Shown: positions 36,495-48,200 of the stretch, piece by piece | How positions within the stretch are numbered: the first letter of the stretch is position 1 | How the letters are laid out: every line of letters begins with the position of its first letter | Assembly: GCA_030549775.1 (NCBI GenBank) | Contig: CM060177.1 | Location: 87,081,236-87,145,235, forward strand | Source: Tamarix chinensis | Lineage: Eukaryota; Streptophyta; Magnoliopsida; Caryophyllales; Tamaricaceae | Length of the DNA stretch: 64,000 bases | Direction: 5' to 3' | Program-made: the position numbers and the translations under genes | The notes under the pieces: generated by a model | Databases searched by the model: none | Told to the model about the DNA's origin: nothing | The model's input: only the letters and a program-made list of their open reading frames with translations

Positions 36495-37214
36495 GCAAAA
36501 ATAGTGATAATAATAATAATAATAATAATACTCATAGTAATAGAAATCCTAGGTATTATTAAGGTTGAGGCTAATAATAGGGTTAGTCATAAAAATAATA
36601 ACATAATAGTAATATTAACCAAATAATAATGTTGCTAAGGATAATACTAATAATAGTAATATTCAAAATAATGATATTTATATGGGTAAGGTTTTGAATT
36701 CTTTTACAAAAGTAATAATAGTAATATACTGAGGCTAGCACTAATAACAACAACAACAACAACAATAATAATAATAATAATAATAAAGTAGTAATTAATG
36801 GTGATAAAAAATATGGATAATCATAATATTTATTAAAATAGGGTTCGACTCCTTAAAATAATAATGGGATAAATATCCCGATGCAACATTTAGTAATAAT
36901 AATGGTAAAAATAATAGTCATGATATCATAATAATAATAATAATAATAATTAAAAGTGTTAAGAATAATGCTAATAATAGTAATAGTCGAATAGTAAATA
37001 ATAATAATAGGGTTTGAATATTTATAATAGTAATAAAAGTGATAATATGCCAAAGTTAGCATTAATAATAATAATGGATGATGATGATGATAACAATAAA
37101 AATAATAAAATAGGCTTTCGACCCTACATAATAATAATAGAATTAATATCCTGAGGATGTAAATAATAATAAATATGATAAATAATAATAATAATAACAT
37201 AATAATAAGAATAG

Positions 37215-37245
<31 letters not shown>

Positions 37246-37260
37246 AATATAAATACAAAT
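36495..37260. repeat. (AAT)n-rich microsatellite region of L9
   Basis: Repeated AATAATAAT runs interspersed with AATAGTAATA and TAGGGTT-type breaks. The 163-aa open frame on the minus strand is a translation of this repeat. Confidence 0.9.
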
Positions 37261-37309
37261 AAAAAGGATAATGTTTGCATAATTAAAGTTTAAGGATTGA
37301 GAGGGGTTA

Positions 37310-38460
37310 GGGTACCACTTAGGGTTGGTGGTGACTAGCAGCATCGGCGGAGGGGCACGGCGGTGGGGAAAGAGGGAAAAAGGTGGAAAGTTGGGTGTTT
37401 GAGGTAGGAGAGGGGGATTTGAGGTGGTTGAGGATTCCTAGGTGGAGAGGGTTGGACTGGTGGTGGTGGTGCAACCAAAGGCAGTGGCGCAGGCGGCGGC
37501 GGTGTGGTGGCCAAGAGTGGTGGAGAAGGAGGAAGGTAGGAGGAGAGGGAGGTAGGGGAGGGTCTGTTGGTGATTTTGGAGTGTAGAGGGAGTGGTGGTT
37601 GGGGTGGGAGTGGCGGTGGACGGTGGCGCAAAGGGCGGCGGTGGCTGGGTTAAGGTTAGTCGAATGATCAAATTTGCATGACCAAGGAGGCTTGTGCAGG
37701 AGTATTGAGGGTGGTGAGGGGTGTAGCTCAATGGAGGATGGTGTAGGGAGTAATTTTGGTGGTGGTTTAAGTAGCGGTGCTGGGCGGTGGAGGCTCAACA
37801 GGTGGCTGAACTGGCAGCGGTGATAAGAGGTGGGGGTTTCTGGGTTGAGAGAAAAAAAAAAGGTGAATGGGTTTGGTTGAGGGGTATTTATAGGCCAAGG
37901 ATGAGTGGGGGAATAATATAAAGAGAAGAGGGAAGGTTGACGGCACACGTGCAGCTTACCCGACCGGCAACGCATGGCTAGCGTAGGCCTACGTTTTTGC
38001 AGGGGCTAGTAGCTCGGGAAAGGAAAAAGGGGGAGAGAGACATGTGTGTTGAGAGAGAGAGGGTGTGATTGGGCAAAGGAGAGAGAAGGAGTGATGGGAA
38101 AGAGGATAGGGGAGGTAGGCCAGCGTGCAGCACCATAGAGGTCGCGTGCCTATGCTGAGAAATGGAAGGGTTGGGCATCAGGGAGAGAGAGGGTCAAAGG
38201 AGAAGGGGACAGGAAGAAGAAAGGGGGCGACCGGTCAGTTTAGGGAGAAAAGAAAATGAAAGAAACCAGAAGGGGCTAGCAGCTGGCAAGGGAAAGAAAG
38301 AGAGTCTGTCTTAGGCCTCCCAGGAGGAAAGGAGAGGGGAGAAGATTTGGGGCACAGGGGTGGCTTGGGTCGGGTCGGGGAAAGAAAAGGAAAGAAAGAA
38401 TAAGAGAAAGGATAGGAAGGAAAGAAAAGAGAGGGGAAAAAAGGGAAAAAGAAAAAAAGA
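37310..38460 (-). other. Purine/pyrimidine asymmetric tract of L9
   Basis: A plus strand rich in G and A (GGTGGTGG, GAGAGAGAGAGG, GGAAAGAAAAGG), strongly C/T-rich in LTR orientation. It is locally much more GC-rich than the window. A CACGTGC near 37946 is the only notable short palindrome. Confidence 0.6.
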
Positions 38461-38771
38461 AAATTAGGCGGGTTGGGGTATTTAAAATATTTTTGTATTT
38501 TGGGATATTTAAAAATAATAATATTTTAATAAAATGATAATTAAATTTTCCTTTTAGGCTAATTTAGGATTTCTGAAAGATTTTTCTTAAATTCTATTTT
38601 AATTAGCAAAACACCCTAATTTTTCTAATTAAATTTTTTATTAATTTCCTCTTAATTTTTACTTAATTACTTCCTCTAATTTTATTAAAATAATTTATTT
38701 AATTAATTTCCATAATAAATCCTTAAATTTGCCATAATTCTCTAAATTAGGGCTTGAGGTATTTCATCACC

Positions 38772-38889
38772 TTCCATTAAGCTTAAACTAAACTGTTTAA
38801 CATATGCATCAATAACATTCCTAGATTTTTTTTTTATTGCTTTCATATTGTCATATAAAAAATTAGTTGTAAAAATTGAGGGTGCTACA
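38772..38889 (+). mobile_element. LTR 3' end fragment
   Basis: It ends AAAATTGAGGGTGCTACA at 38889, an LTR 3' terminus close to the L13 end. It may be the tail of the LTR into which L9 inserted. Confidence 0.4.
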
Positions 38890-38895
38890 ACATAT

Positions 38896-39128
38896 CAACG
38901 CATGGCCATCTCAACTAGGAATCACAATGTAAGACCATATTAGCTAGGAATCATAACGCATGGCATTTCAACTATAAAACTAAATGCATGGCCATGTCAG
39001 CTTGGAATTATAATATATGGCCATCTCAAATAGGAATCATAATGCTTGTCAATACATGGCCATCTATGCTATGAAACTTAATGCATGACCATTTTGGCGA
39101 GGAATCGTGATGCATGTATGGTTATCTA
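38896..39128 (+). repeat. Minisatellite, ~28-39 bp unit, about 8 copies
   Basis: Degenerate units of the form ATGCATGGCCATCTCAACTA followed by GGAATCATA, running from 38896 to about 39128. Unit length varies from about 28 to 39 bp. Confidence 0.85.
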
Positions 39129-41964
39129 AAGATAAAAACTTGTAAGTCTTACTTGAAGCTAACACATACAACATGGTCCAAATACTCAATTGTTGAACAA
39201 TAACATGCCACATAGTCTATACATACAAGTTTTTTGTATGATAAAACCAAGCATTACAATGGGGAAAAAACCCCCAATAATCATGACACACTATATACTA
39301 GCCATAATATTGTAGAGCATTGTTTCCATTATGGTTTTCCACAATATGATTTCGAATCCTTAAGAGGGAGAATGTACTAAGTATAAGGAAATCACAAGAT
39401 TGTTTTCATATGATAACACCAAATGTAGAATAATTTTTATAGATAAACCAAACTTAGCATAAAAAATCCCTTATTAAATTTCAAATCTCTACGATAACCT
39501 TTTTAATCTCAAACTACCACATTAAAGTCAAGTAGGTTAAAATATCAAATATATTTGGGTCATAAAACAAAAATTAATGATATATGTCATTTTTGGAATA
39601 AAATAATAATAATAATATTTATGATCAACTGTCAATGTCAAAAGTAATAGTTAATAGACAATTGCTGAGATCATGATCAATAACCCTATTTTGACTTTCA
39701 CTATTCACATATTCCTTATTTTCACTTTTCAATGCTAGATATGATCATTAAATGCATGATCATGACTAATCCTTTATTAAACCTAAAGATACTAATTAAT
39801 TTTTACTAAACCTACTTATGGAGATCAATGATTGACTAATGAAAGCACTTTGAATATCATGAAAAACATTTTTACTAAGCTTAAACAAACTTTAAATTCT
39901 TATAACTTATTTTATACAAAGATAAACAATATGATATTATATATAAAAATGAATCTTAAAATGCCAATAATCATCATAAAGTCACTAAAGTTAACAAAAA
40001 AAATGACATCACACACTAAATCTCAAAGGTTGAGAGAATTTGACATCTTTGATTCTTCTCACCAATTTAGCCATAACTTTTTACGTACATGAGCTTTTTG
40101 CAAACAATAAAAAATGTGCTAACATATGAATACTAAGATTTCATTTGCTATCTTATTTGCATCATTAATCTCATCCAACTAATAGTAATTCATCAAGAAA
40201 GTTGCAATCATTTTGATGACCTATAAAACACATATTTTCATGCTTTTCCAATCCATTCTTGTGTAAAAAATTTAAAACAGCAACACACTAATATTATAAT
40301 GATTATAAAACTTAAAAATATATTATATAAAATTTCATAGTTTCATGAAATGTGATATAACTCACTTTACAAGCATAAGATGATAGAGATGATAAATAAA
40401 GCACAAAGCACCAACAATTATTAAAACACATGTTATAATAGGCAAATTAATGATTTAGTACATGAAAATAAATTCTTAATCTTTTATTACAAAGTATTTA
40501 AATCATATAAAGTAAATTAGAGTCTCAAGCCAAGAACTCCATCCAAAACTACCTTGTAAACCCTTAAAGCATTACAAAAATTAATTAAGAATCATGCTTA
40601 AATCATATTAAATAAAAAATATTCAAACCAATGGAAAAGAGAGATTAATCACACTCTTAAGCATAAATAGACAACCAATTAATATCTTGAACAAAGAGGA
40701 GAATATTCTAGGATAACTATACCTAAAATTAGAACTAAACTCCCTTTTATCTAATTAAGACATTAAATAGTTGAACTTAAGCCTTGTTTGAAGTTTGTGA
40801 AGCTTGAAGCTTGAAGCTTGAGAAACAATAGAGGACAAGGATTGAATGGTGGAGGAATAATATGAATATGCCTTGAATAAGGAGACTAAGGAAATTAAAT
40901 GGATCGGTGAAGAACAACATACACACACAACACATGTATGCTAAGAACATTGAATATTATTTGTGCACTTGTGTCATGATCGTTTTAGGAAAATTATGTG
41001 CAAATGATGGAGTCTCATTAATGCCTCATACACTTTCCAATGAAATAATTAATAAGTTTTGTATTAGCACACAAAGAAGGCAGAAAGAGGAGTGGATTAC
41101 AAGTGTTGAAGTAGAATAGGTTGAGGTGTAATAATGGAGGAATATATGTAATGATGGGGGATTATTTTGCTACAAAAAAATGTTGCTTGAAGGGTGTATA
41201 ATTGTGGATAAACAACTAGCACATGGATAAGGTAGAGAAAATAATGGTGTGGCTAAGGTAAAAGAGGAAGGGATATGCATTTATCATAAGTTTACATGTG
41301 TAAGAATGGTAGTAATTAAGTAATGATTAAGAATATTTAGGGATTATTCCATGAAATTATATGTGAAAAATACAAGTGGAACTAATCAGATTATTTTAGG
41401 CCAAATAAATGGATAACCTTATATCTTTACATGAATAGATTATTTACATTAGGCTTCACAAAAGTCAAATAAGGTTAAGTAAGAGAAAGGTGAGAATCCC
41501 TAAATAATTATGTTGGAAAAAGGTGAATAAAAATAAAAAATAAATGTAAAATATTTTTAAATCATTTTTATCTCAAAAACATGAAAATATAAGGATCCAT
41601 GATTTTTTGTAATTTTTAGATGAATAAAAAGGCTAAATTAAGGCTTAAAAAGTGAAACAAAATATGAATAATAATTTTTTTTGCTTTAATCTCTATTTAT
41701 CATTTTTTAAATTGAAAAATAGACTAAAAAAAGTCATGAAATTCATATACAGCTGAATTAGAATGATTTGTAACAATATACATAGCTCAAAGTGGCTTAA
41801 AAGTCTCATAGGAATCAAAATTACAAAAATGCTCAAAAAACAATGAAACACTTTAAAAATTATATTTAAGGTTTTCAAAATATTAAAGGATGTAACAAAA
41901 AATGTAGAAGATAAATTTATTTTGAAATCAATGTATTAGAGTTTTCTAGGAATGGCGCATTACA
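39129..41964 (-). mobile_element. Very AT-rich segment ending in an antisense LTR terminus (L10)
   Basis: No gene is seen. The right end, GGCGCATTACA at 41964, looks like an antisense LTR 5' terminus. The preceding 1.4 kb resembles the same portion of L12 in composition (purine-rich, with GAAGCTTGAAGC duplication at 40797-40820). The left limit, the palindrome arrays and a target duplication were not found. Confidence 0.3.
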
Positions 41965-42774
41965 TATGGTCTTTCAGAGAAACGGATGGCCTTGATTTAG
42001 AGAAGAGGAAATAAGGATTTTCTTTAAGATTATTAAACTACAATTCACCCTTGTTTATTTAAAAATAAAATTGAGCTAATACCCAAAGACTAAAACCTTA
42101 TAGGGGTTAATAGGTTTTAAGGGAATGAAAATGACAAATAAAAACTTTAAACACGGTGTAGAGTGGTTTAAGAGCAAATTACTCTTCACATCTACTACCA
42201 AAAAGTATTCCCTTTTAGATTTTTAATATCGATGTGTTTTTTTTATTAATGGTCACTTTTCTCTCAGTTTATGAGTTATACAATGTAAATAATCCTCTAA
42301 AAGATGATTTATAACTTGATCAATTCATCTTATTCATACTCACCACAAGAAACTTTTAAGAATGATAGGTAAACACTCACTAACCCATTTGTAATGAATT
42401 TTGTAATGTGGTTGTGATTACAATTTATTCTCACTAATAATACAAGATATGAAAATTTAGAAATTTCGATGAGATGTAATCTAAATAGATGTAATAAAAT
42501 ATATTATAATTGAAAAGAAATTATATCTAAGAGAATTGAGTAATAAACACTTTCCAATCAAAACTCTAAATTTAAAAGTTGAGAGAGTTTGAATGAGCAA
42601 ATGAATAATTTAAGAGTAAATGATTGATTGCACAATCAATGTAGTTAAAAACATTATTCTAATAAATACTGAAGGAGCTTATTTATAAGGCTCACCCTCA
42701 TCATGTATTCATTTAACACAAAATCCACAAAAGGTTGTATCGCCCAACAGGCAGAAAATCACCATTTAATGCTC

Positions 42775-43400
42775 ACAAGTTGATTGATCTAGCTGAACTA
42801 GTCGATCAGTGGTTCAAACTAGTTGATTGATTATGTACAGACCTAAAATGGAAAACTATCATTACACAAACAAATTGATCAATTATACATAGTACTCAGC
42901 TGATCCTATGAATATATATGAACATTGCCATGTTTTAGTAAACAAGTCGATGTATTCATGTAACTAGTTGATCGGTTACAAATAAGTAGATCCGTTGATG
43001 AGTTTAAACAAATATAATGGACTTCTATAGGAATAAAACCCATGGATTGGTTAGTTAAATAAACTGATCGGTTTCCTCAAACAAAAAAAAAATTGGTTTG
43101 GAAAAACCAGTTGATGAGTTTAAACAAAAATGAATATGTTTCTATAAGAATGAAACCCATAAACTAGTTAGTCAAACAAGTCAATAGATTTCCTTAGAAT
43201 AATCGATCTTGGAAAAACCAATTGATAAGTTCAAACAGAGAAAATTGGGTATTGTAGGAATGAAACAAATCAATTAGTAGGTCAAACTAGTCAATAAGTT
43301 GCTACATCAGTCAGTCCGTCAAAGTTTAACTCATTTCATGCTCTTGATTAGACTAAATCAATTAATCCATCTTGAGACTAATGACTGGTTCCGACCAAAA
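42775..43400 (-). repeat. Large palindromic ACTAGT/TTGAT array
   Basis: About 20 degenerate motifs over 625 bp, for example AAGTTGATTGATCTAGC, AACTAGTCGATCAGTGG, AACTAGTTGATTGATTA and CAGTTGATGAGTTTAAAC. The last repeats with its flank near 42992 and 43110. It is the longest such array in the window. Confidence 0.7.
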
Positions 43401-44066
43401 CCAAGTAACAAGTTTAAAACACTTTGAAGGATTTGGAAATCAAGATCAAAAATAAATTCTTATAAAGAGAATTCAAATCAGGTGTTTTAAAACCTTTTTA
43501 AAGAGCTTTGATCAAAATGTAAAATTGCTCAGCTTAACTCTTTACAAGAATTATGATCCTTAAACCTTATGTCTTGGTTATCATCGCACAATATTCTCTT
43601 TTACTTCGAAACTTGATTACTATTTTAAATTACACATCATAGAAATTATTTAAGTAAGTGCATTTAGTAATATTTGTTTTTCATTCATAGTATATGCACA
43701 CATAAACAAACACATTAGTTCTCAATATATGTTTGTTATCATAAAAACAAGGACAACAACATTGTTTAATTTATTTAGAATCAAAGAAAGTAGAGGGAAA
43801 AGAAAGATGAGGGTGGAAACCAAGGAAAGAAAAAAGGGAAGAAGAAGAAGTTCCTAAGGCTTGAAGGAAAGATATGAACAAGAATAGCTAAAGTGTTAGG
43901 ATATTTTGTTATATTTAATAAATTAAGTGTGCAATAACAAAAATTTTAAAAATAGAAGAAAGAAAGGGGTATGTTTTTTCCATCCATGATAGCCACAAGC
44001 TAGCATAATCACCTTTATTAAAGGTAGATGAGTGGCTATTACTGAATCTTATAAAATTTGATAAGA

Positions 44067-44070
<4 letters not shown>

Positions 44071-44106
<36 letters not shown>
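44071..44106 (+). repeat. (GA)n microsatellite
   Basis: Eighteen uninterrupted GA dinucleotides. Confidence 0.95.
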
Positions 44107-44111
<5 letters not shown>

Positions 44112-44445
44112 TTTTAGTGGCTAATTATGTCTGAAATGCGTGAACTAAACATGAAATAATAAAAATAATTATAGAATATTTTTAATTTATAGTTAGCTAA
44201 ATAATTTCAAGATATTTTCTATAAATTTTATATAGCTAGAAATGTTGTTTGAATGCTTAAAACTAAAGAATAATTTACTGGAATAATGAATAATAATGCT
44301 TCTTCAAAACCTCTATTTATCATTTTGAAAATGATAAAAATAGTGAATAAAACTCTAAGTAACTAAAGAACTTTGAGGGTCAAAAATGGCTCCAAAGACT
44401 TATAAGATTCAAAACTTTTAAAAATATTTAAAATTTCAAAATAAA

Positions 44446-44451
<6 letters not shown>

Positions 44452-44483
<32 letters not shown>
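44452..44483 (+). repeat. (TA)n microsatellite
   Basis: About 16 TA dinucleotides within the L11 terminal region. Confidence 0.95.
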
Positions 44484-44490
<7 letters not shown>

Positions 44491-44595
44491 TATAACAAGG
44501 ATTTAAAATCCTTAAATTATTTTAATAAATCTTGATTAAACTAATTTTCTTATAATAATAATATTTAAAAAGTTTTATAAAAATGGAGCATTACA

Positions 44596-44703
44596 CTATC
44601 TCTGTACTTTTTGTGGAATTTGCATCATATTACTACTAGTAAGAAGCACCATGCTACTAGATTATGTCATGATAATCTCATTTTTTTTTTAAGTTTTAGT
44701 TAT
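44596..44703. other. Short strip between L11 and L12
   Basis: About 100 bp of AT-rich DNA ending in GTTAT (44699-44703), the left target duplication of L12. Confidence 0.5.
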
Positions 44704-45133
44704 TGTAACATTGCCATTTTTCATTACTAACAATTTTCATTTAAAAAAATATAGGAGCAGAAAATACCATACACTCTTGGAAAAATAAGGTGTTACTGTC
44801 ATACCTAACATAGGATAAATATCTACTACCTATCCCATATTAGATACAAGGCAAAAAAAAAACATCTAATTTAAAATTGAGTGCACAAATTTAATGACAT
44901 AAATATTTAAAAGATTATTTACATCAAAGGACCTAAATGGTCCCCAACCAATTCAAATATAGGAAGATATAAAAGTTAAGAATATAGGGCTATATTAAAA
45001 AGAGAGTAGGGTGTGACCCTAGAACCATGGTTCGTCACGAACTAGAAAAAATCCTCCGGATGTCCATGCTCTCAAGTCTCAAAGCCAAGTTGAGGTAGTC
45101 CCACTACTGGCCATCCTTAAAAACCTACATATG

Positions 45134-45196
45134 GCCTTTGCTCATGGGAATGAGCATGTGACCGAGAAAACAGGTACATCAGTATGCTACGTACTG
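45134..45196 (-). promoter_or_regulatory. Conserved LTR core block (copy in L12)
   Basis: On the plus strand, GGCCTTTGCTCATGGGAATG followed by GTACATCAGTATGCTACG, at 430-492 bp from the LTR 3' end. The central hairpin is replaced by ATGTGACCGAGAAAACAG here. Confidence 0.5.
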
Positions 45197-46449
45197 AATA
45201 AGCTAAGCTGCCTATTCAACGGAATCATAAGTATCCAAGATTTATCATAGCATGGATGTCATATTTATTATGCGTCATATTAATTCCATATACATAAAGG
45301 TAGTAATACATTAATATATATTATCGTGCATAACTCAGACAACATAGAATGTATCTTGCTTATCTTCATATTATAATAACATAGATAATCATACATATAC
45401 TAGGCAGATTGATTCAGACGACCACTAGGGTTTATTTTCCTACTTGCTCAATCGATTAGATTATACCATTTCCTTATCCATATATTGATATAGGTCAAAA
45501 TCAAGTCAATCCTTCCGATTATTTACTAGTTGGTCATTTAGGTTGTTATCTAAGTGTGCATACTAGCTTTTACCCTTTTTATCATCTAAACCATTGTTCC
45601 CATCATTATCCAATTACTTATCATTTACTTATTCATCATCCAAATTTTTATCATCAAGTGATGGACTATATATTATCCCATGGTCTCACATACTATGGAA
45701 GCCTATCACTAAAGTGGACATAAAGTTTTGGCTAAATCCAATCACTAAAGTGGACATAAGTTTAGGTTGAAGCCAACCAATATGGACATAAGTCCAAGCC
45801 AAGGCCAACCAATATAGACATAAGTCTAGGCTGAATCCAACTACCTAGGTAACTAGACCCTTTAGTATCGATACCCTCTAGTACATTATCAGTGTTTAGA
45901 GTAGGTAAGACACTAAGATCTCTAGGATCCTGACCATAGTCAAAGCCTGAAGGTACCAATAAATGCCTAAAGTTAGACTAAACCCTGGTAGCTAATCAAG
46001 GATTAGGTAACCCAGACCCATAAACAACTCGATTTTCTTTTGCTTTACATTATTAGTGCATTATTCATGAGGTTAAGTGATCACACAAGACCCATACAAA
46101 GAGCAAGCAAAGTATTCACATGTTTCTTCCATATTAATCCTTTCCACTTCCCAACCATGTGTGGGGTTTCTATTTATCCTTATCTAATGTTATTCATGGC
46201 CATCATATTATTTTATTCAAGTACATGATATACTTCATTACTCTTTTCTCAAAGACCATTACATTTCATAAGTGGTACACCCATTAACCTTTATAATACT
46301 CATTGAGTATGTCATAGATCATGATCCATTTAATCCATTCATTAGGTCATTAATCCATGATAAAATCTATGTTTTATCCCTTTTAATAATCATGAGAAAT
46401 TCCCATGCATAGCCCCAAAGCATAACCAAACCGAAAAGAACTAAATCAC

Positions 46450-46735
46450 ACAAACTAGCCAAACTAGTCGATCGGTCTGGCCCAATTAGTTGATCCGTTT
46501 GGGCTGACCAATTCATCAATTTGATCAACTAAACCCTACCTTTCCTTAAATCAATCAATCGGTTTGAGAAAACCACTTGCTTATTTATAGATCTATAGAT
46601 TGGTTCTGCCTAACTAGTCGGTGGGTTTAAGCAGAGAGCAATACCAAGATCTCTATAGGCTTATTAGTTGGTGGGTTGGGTTAACTAATTTGCTATTCTA
46701 GGAACCAGTCAATCAATTTTCCCTACAACAACACC
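46450..46735 (-). repeat. Palindromic array 2 of L12
   Basis: Degenerate units such as AACTAGTCGATCGGTCTGG, AATTAGTTGATCCGTTTGG, CAATCAATCGGTTTGAG and AACTAGTCGGTGGGTTT, at 1.46-1.75 kb from the LTR 5' end. Confidence 0.7.
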
Positions 46736-47889
46736 AAATAGTATTTTTTTTTTGCAGACCATGCTTATAAATCTTTATCATACTATATTGGACACATATT
46801 CTAAAACTACATAACACATTTTTAATTTATTTTAATTACACATCTCAACATTAATCATCGCAACCCATCTTTTCTCAATATTCATTCTTTTCACTCAAAA
46901 TGCACAATTTAACCATCCAAATCAGTTCTATAAGCTATATATATTCATTCCAATGTATAATATCAGCTTAAAGAGTTTCATATCATGCAGGATTACTTAT
47001 AACCCATATTAGAAGTAAGAATAACTTACTTAATGTGGGCAAAACATTTTTTAAACTTGAAATCTCAACTATAAAAGCCTCAACTTTTAAAACCTTAAAA
47101 CAAGAAGTTTTAACTCAAAATTTTGTGCATAACTTTTTTAAATTCAAAATTGAAATAGAAAGGAAAGAATGAACATATTACACCTAAAGGAAAATAGAGG
47201 ATACTTAGCTAAACCACTCAACCTTTTTCCTAAATTTAACTCTTTATTGCTTAATGATTAAAATAAGAGGGAGCTAGAAAAAGGATTAGAAGAGTAAATG
47301 AAATTCTACTATAAGTTTTGGAGTGTAGAGGGAGAAGCTGAATACTTGAGAGTTAGGTATTTTCAGTGACTGAAAGGAAAGGTGAAAAAAAGGGATGATT
47401 ATGGCTATTTATAGCCAACCAATTAATATGAACCATAGTGTGGTTAGGAATGAATCAAAAACCTTAATTTGTACCATTTGAATTTAAGTTAAATGGATGT
47501 AATTCATCTAAAATATGTTGACCTATCCTATAAAGATCAAATGGTGGTTCTAGAGGAGTGCATGTCAATTGGTCCAGAAATGCAATTCATAAGAGGGGTG
47601 ATGGAAAGTCAGCGTGGAAGGAATCTTCCAACTGAGAAGGATAGAGTATATGATAGAAGTAATGATGTCTAATATGTCCAAAGGAGATATGTGGAAGAAG
47701 ACAAGGATGAGGTCATATCCCCCCTTCAATTTTCTCAATCGACCCTCCAAATTGGTCTGAGGTAGTATTTTTGAGTTAAATGCATCATAAAAAAGGCTAA
47801 GAATCCCTTAGGAATAATTTAGCATAGGTTAACAAAATATCATTTTAGCATAAGAAATTTTTCCAAAAAATTGAGTTTTGAAAATATGT

Positions 47890-48060
47890 GTAGCTCGACT
47901 AACTAGTCTGTATGTTTGGCATACCAATCAACTATTCTACAAACCAATCGATTAGTTCTCTAACCAGTCGATGGGTTTAGTCAAGGTAAAACCATTCGAC
48001 TAAAATGACGAACCAATTAATTGGTTCATAGAACCAGTAAATCGGTTCACTTGAAAAGCT
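47890..48060 (-). repeat. Palindromic array 1 of L12
   Basis: Units such as GACTAACTAGTCTGTATG, AACCAATCGATTAGTTC, AACCAGTCGATGGGTTT and CCAATTAATTGGTTC, at 135-305 bp from the LTR 5' end. Confidence 0.7.
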
Positions 48061-48200
48061 CAATAAATTTAATTTTCCAACCTTATTTTAAATCCAATAG
48101 TGCCTCAAACCAAATCATAATACCAAATCAAAATCAAACACCGAAATTTACATAACTTCTCAGTTAACTTTTTCCAAAAAGATAGGGGTATAGCAGTTAT

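Larger units (their letters stand above)
34531..38766 (-). mobile_element. L9: complete antisense solo LTR (group B) with perfect TSD
   Basis: A 4236-bp unit. The plus strand starts TGTAACAGCCCC (LTR 3' end) and finishes GGTATTTCA (LTR 5' end). It is flanked by TCACC at 34526-34530 and 38767-38771. In LTR orientation it has an AATTAA-rich leader (38470-38760), a pyrimidine tract (purine-rich plus strand, 37310-38460), an ATT-rich microsatellite, a hairpin array (35263-35598) and a core block (35021-35075). No coding region is present. The proline-rich open frame on the minus strand at 37319-37975 is tract read-through. Confidence 0.88.
41965..44595 (-). mobile_element. L11: antisense group A LTR fragment
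   Basis: It ends GGAGCATTACA at 44595, an LTR 5' terminus read on the minus strand. A large palindromic array at 42775-43400 lies 1.20-1.82 kb from that end, overlapping the position of array 2 in L5, L12 and L15. Array 1 is not visible. A (GA)n run and a (TA)n run are internal. The left boundary is undefined. Confidence 0.5.
44704..48195 (-). mobile_element. L12: complete antisense solo LTR (group A) with perfect TSD
   Basis: A 3492-bp unit. The plus strand starts TGTAACATTGCC (LTR 3' end) and finishes GGGGTATAGCA (LTR 5' end). It is flanked by GTTAT at 44699-44703 and 48196-48200. In size and order of landmarks it is the same family as L5: array 1 at 47890-48060, array 2 at 46450-46735 and a core block at 45134-45196. 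A segment at 45840-45960 (GGTAACTAGACCC, GTGTTTAGAGTAGGTAAG) matches the inverted segment in L5 near 10700-10800. No coding region is present. Confidence 0.85.

Noticed and set aside
36853..37344. 163-aa hydrophobic Ile/Tyr-rich open frame on the minus strand, looking like a membrane protein
   Set aside because: It is produced by (AAT)n/(ATT)n repeats; the apparent hydrophobicity is codon content of the microsatellite.
37319..37975. 218-aa proline/serine/histidine-rich open frame on the minus strand
   Set aside because: It is a translation of the LTR pyrimidine tract of L9. Overlapping frames on both strands are also open, composition is low-complexity, and no domain is recognisable.
6485..38889. 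L3 and L8 as two halves of one sense LTR interrupted by L4, Athila and L9
   Set aside because: Orientation and total length are plausible, but the outer pentamers (CCCAA and ACATA) do not match and L3 resembles L9 while L8 resembles L13.
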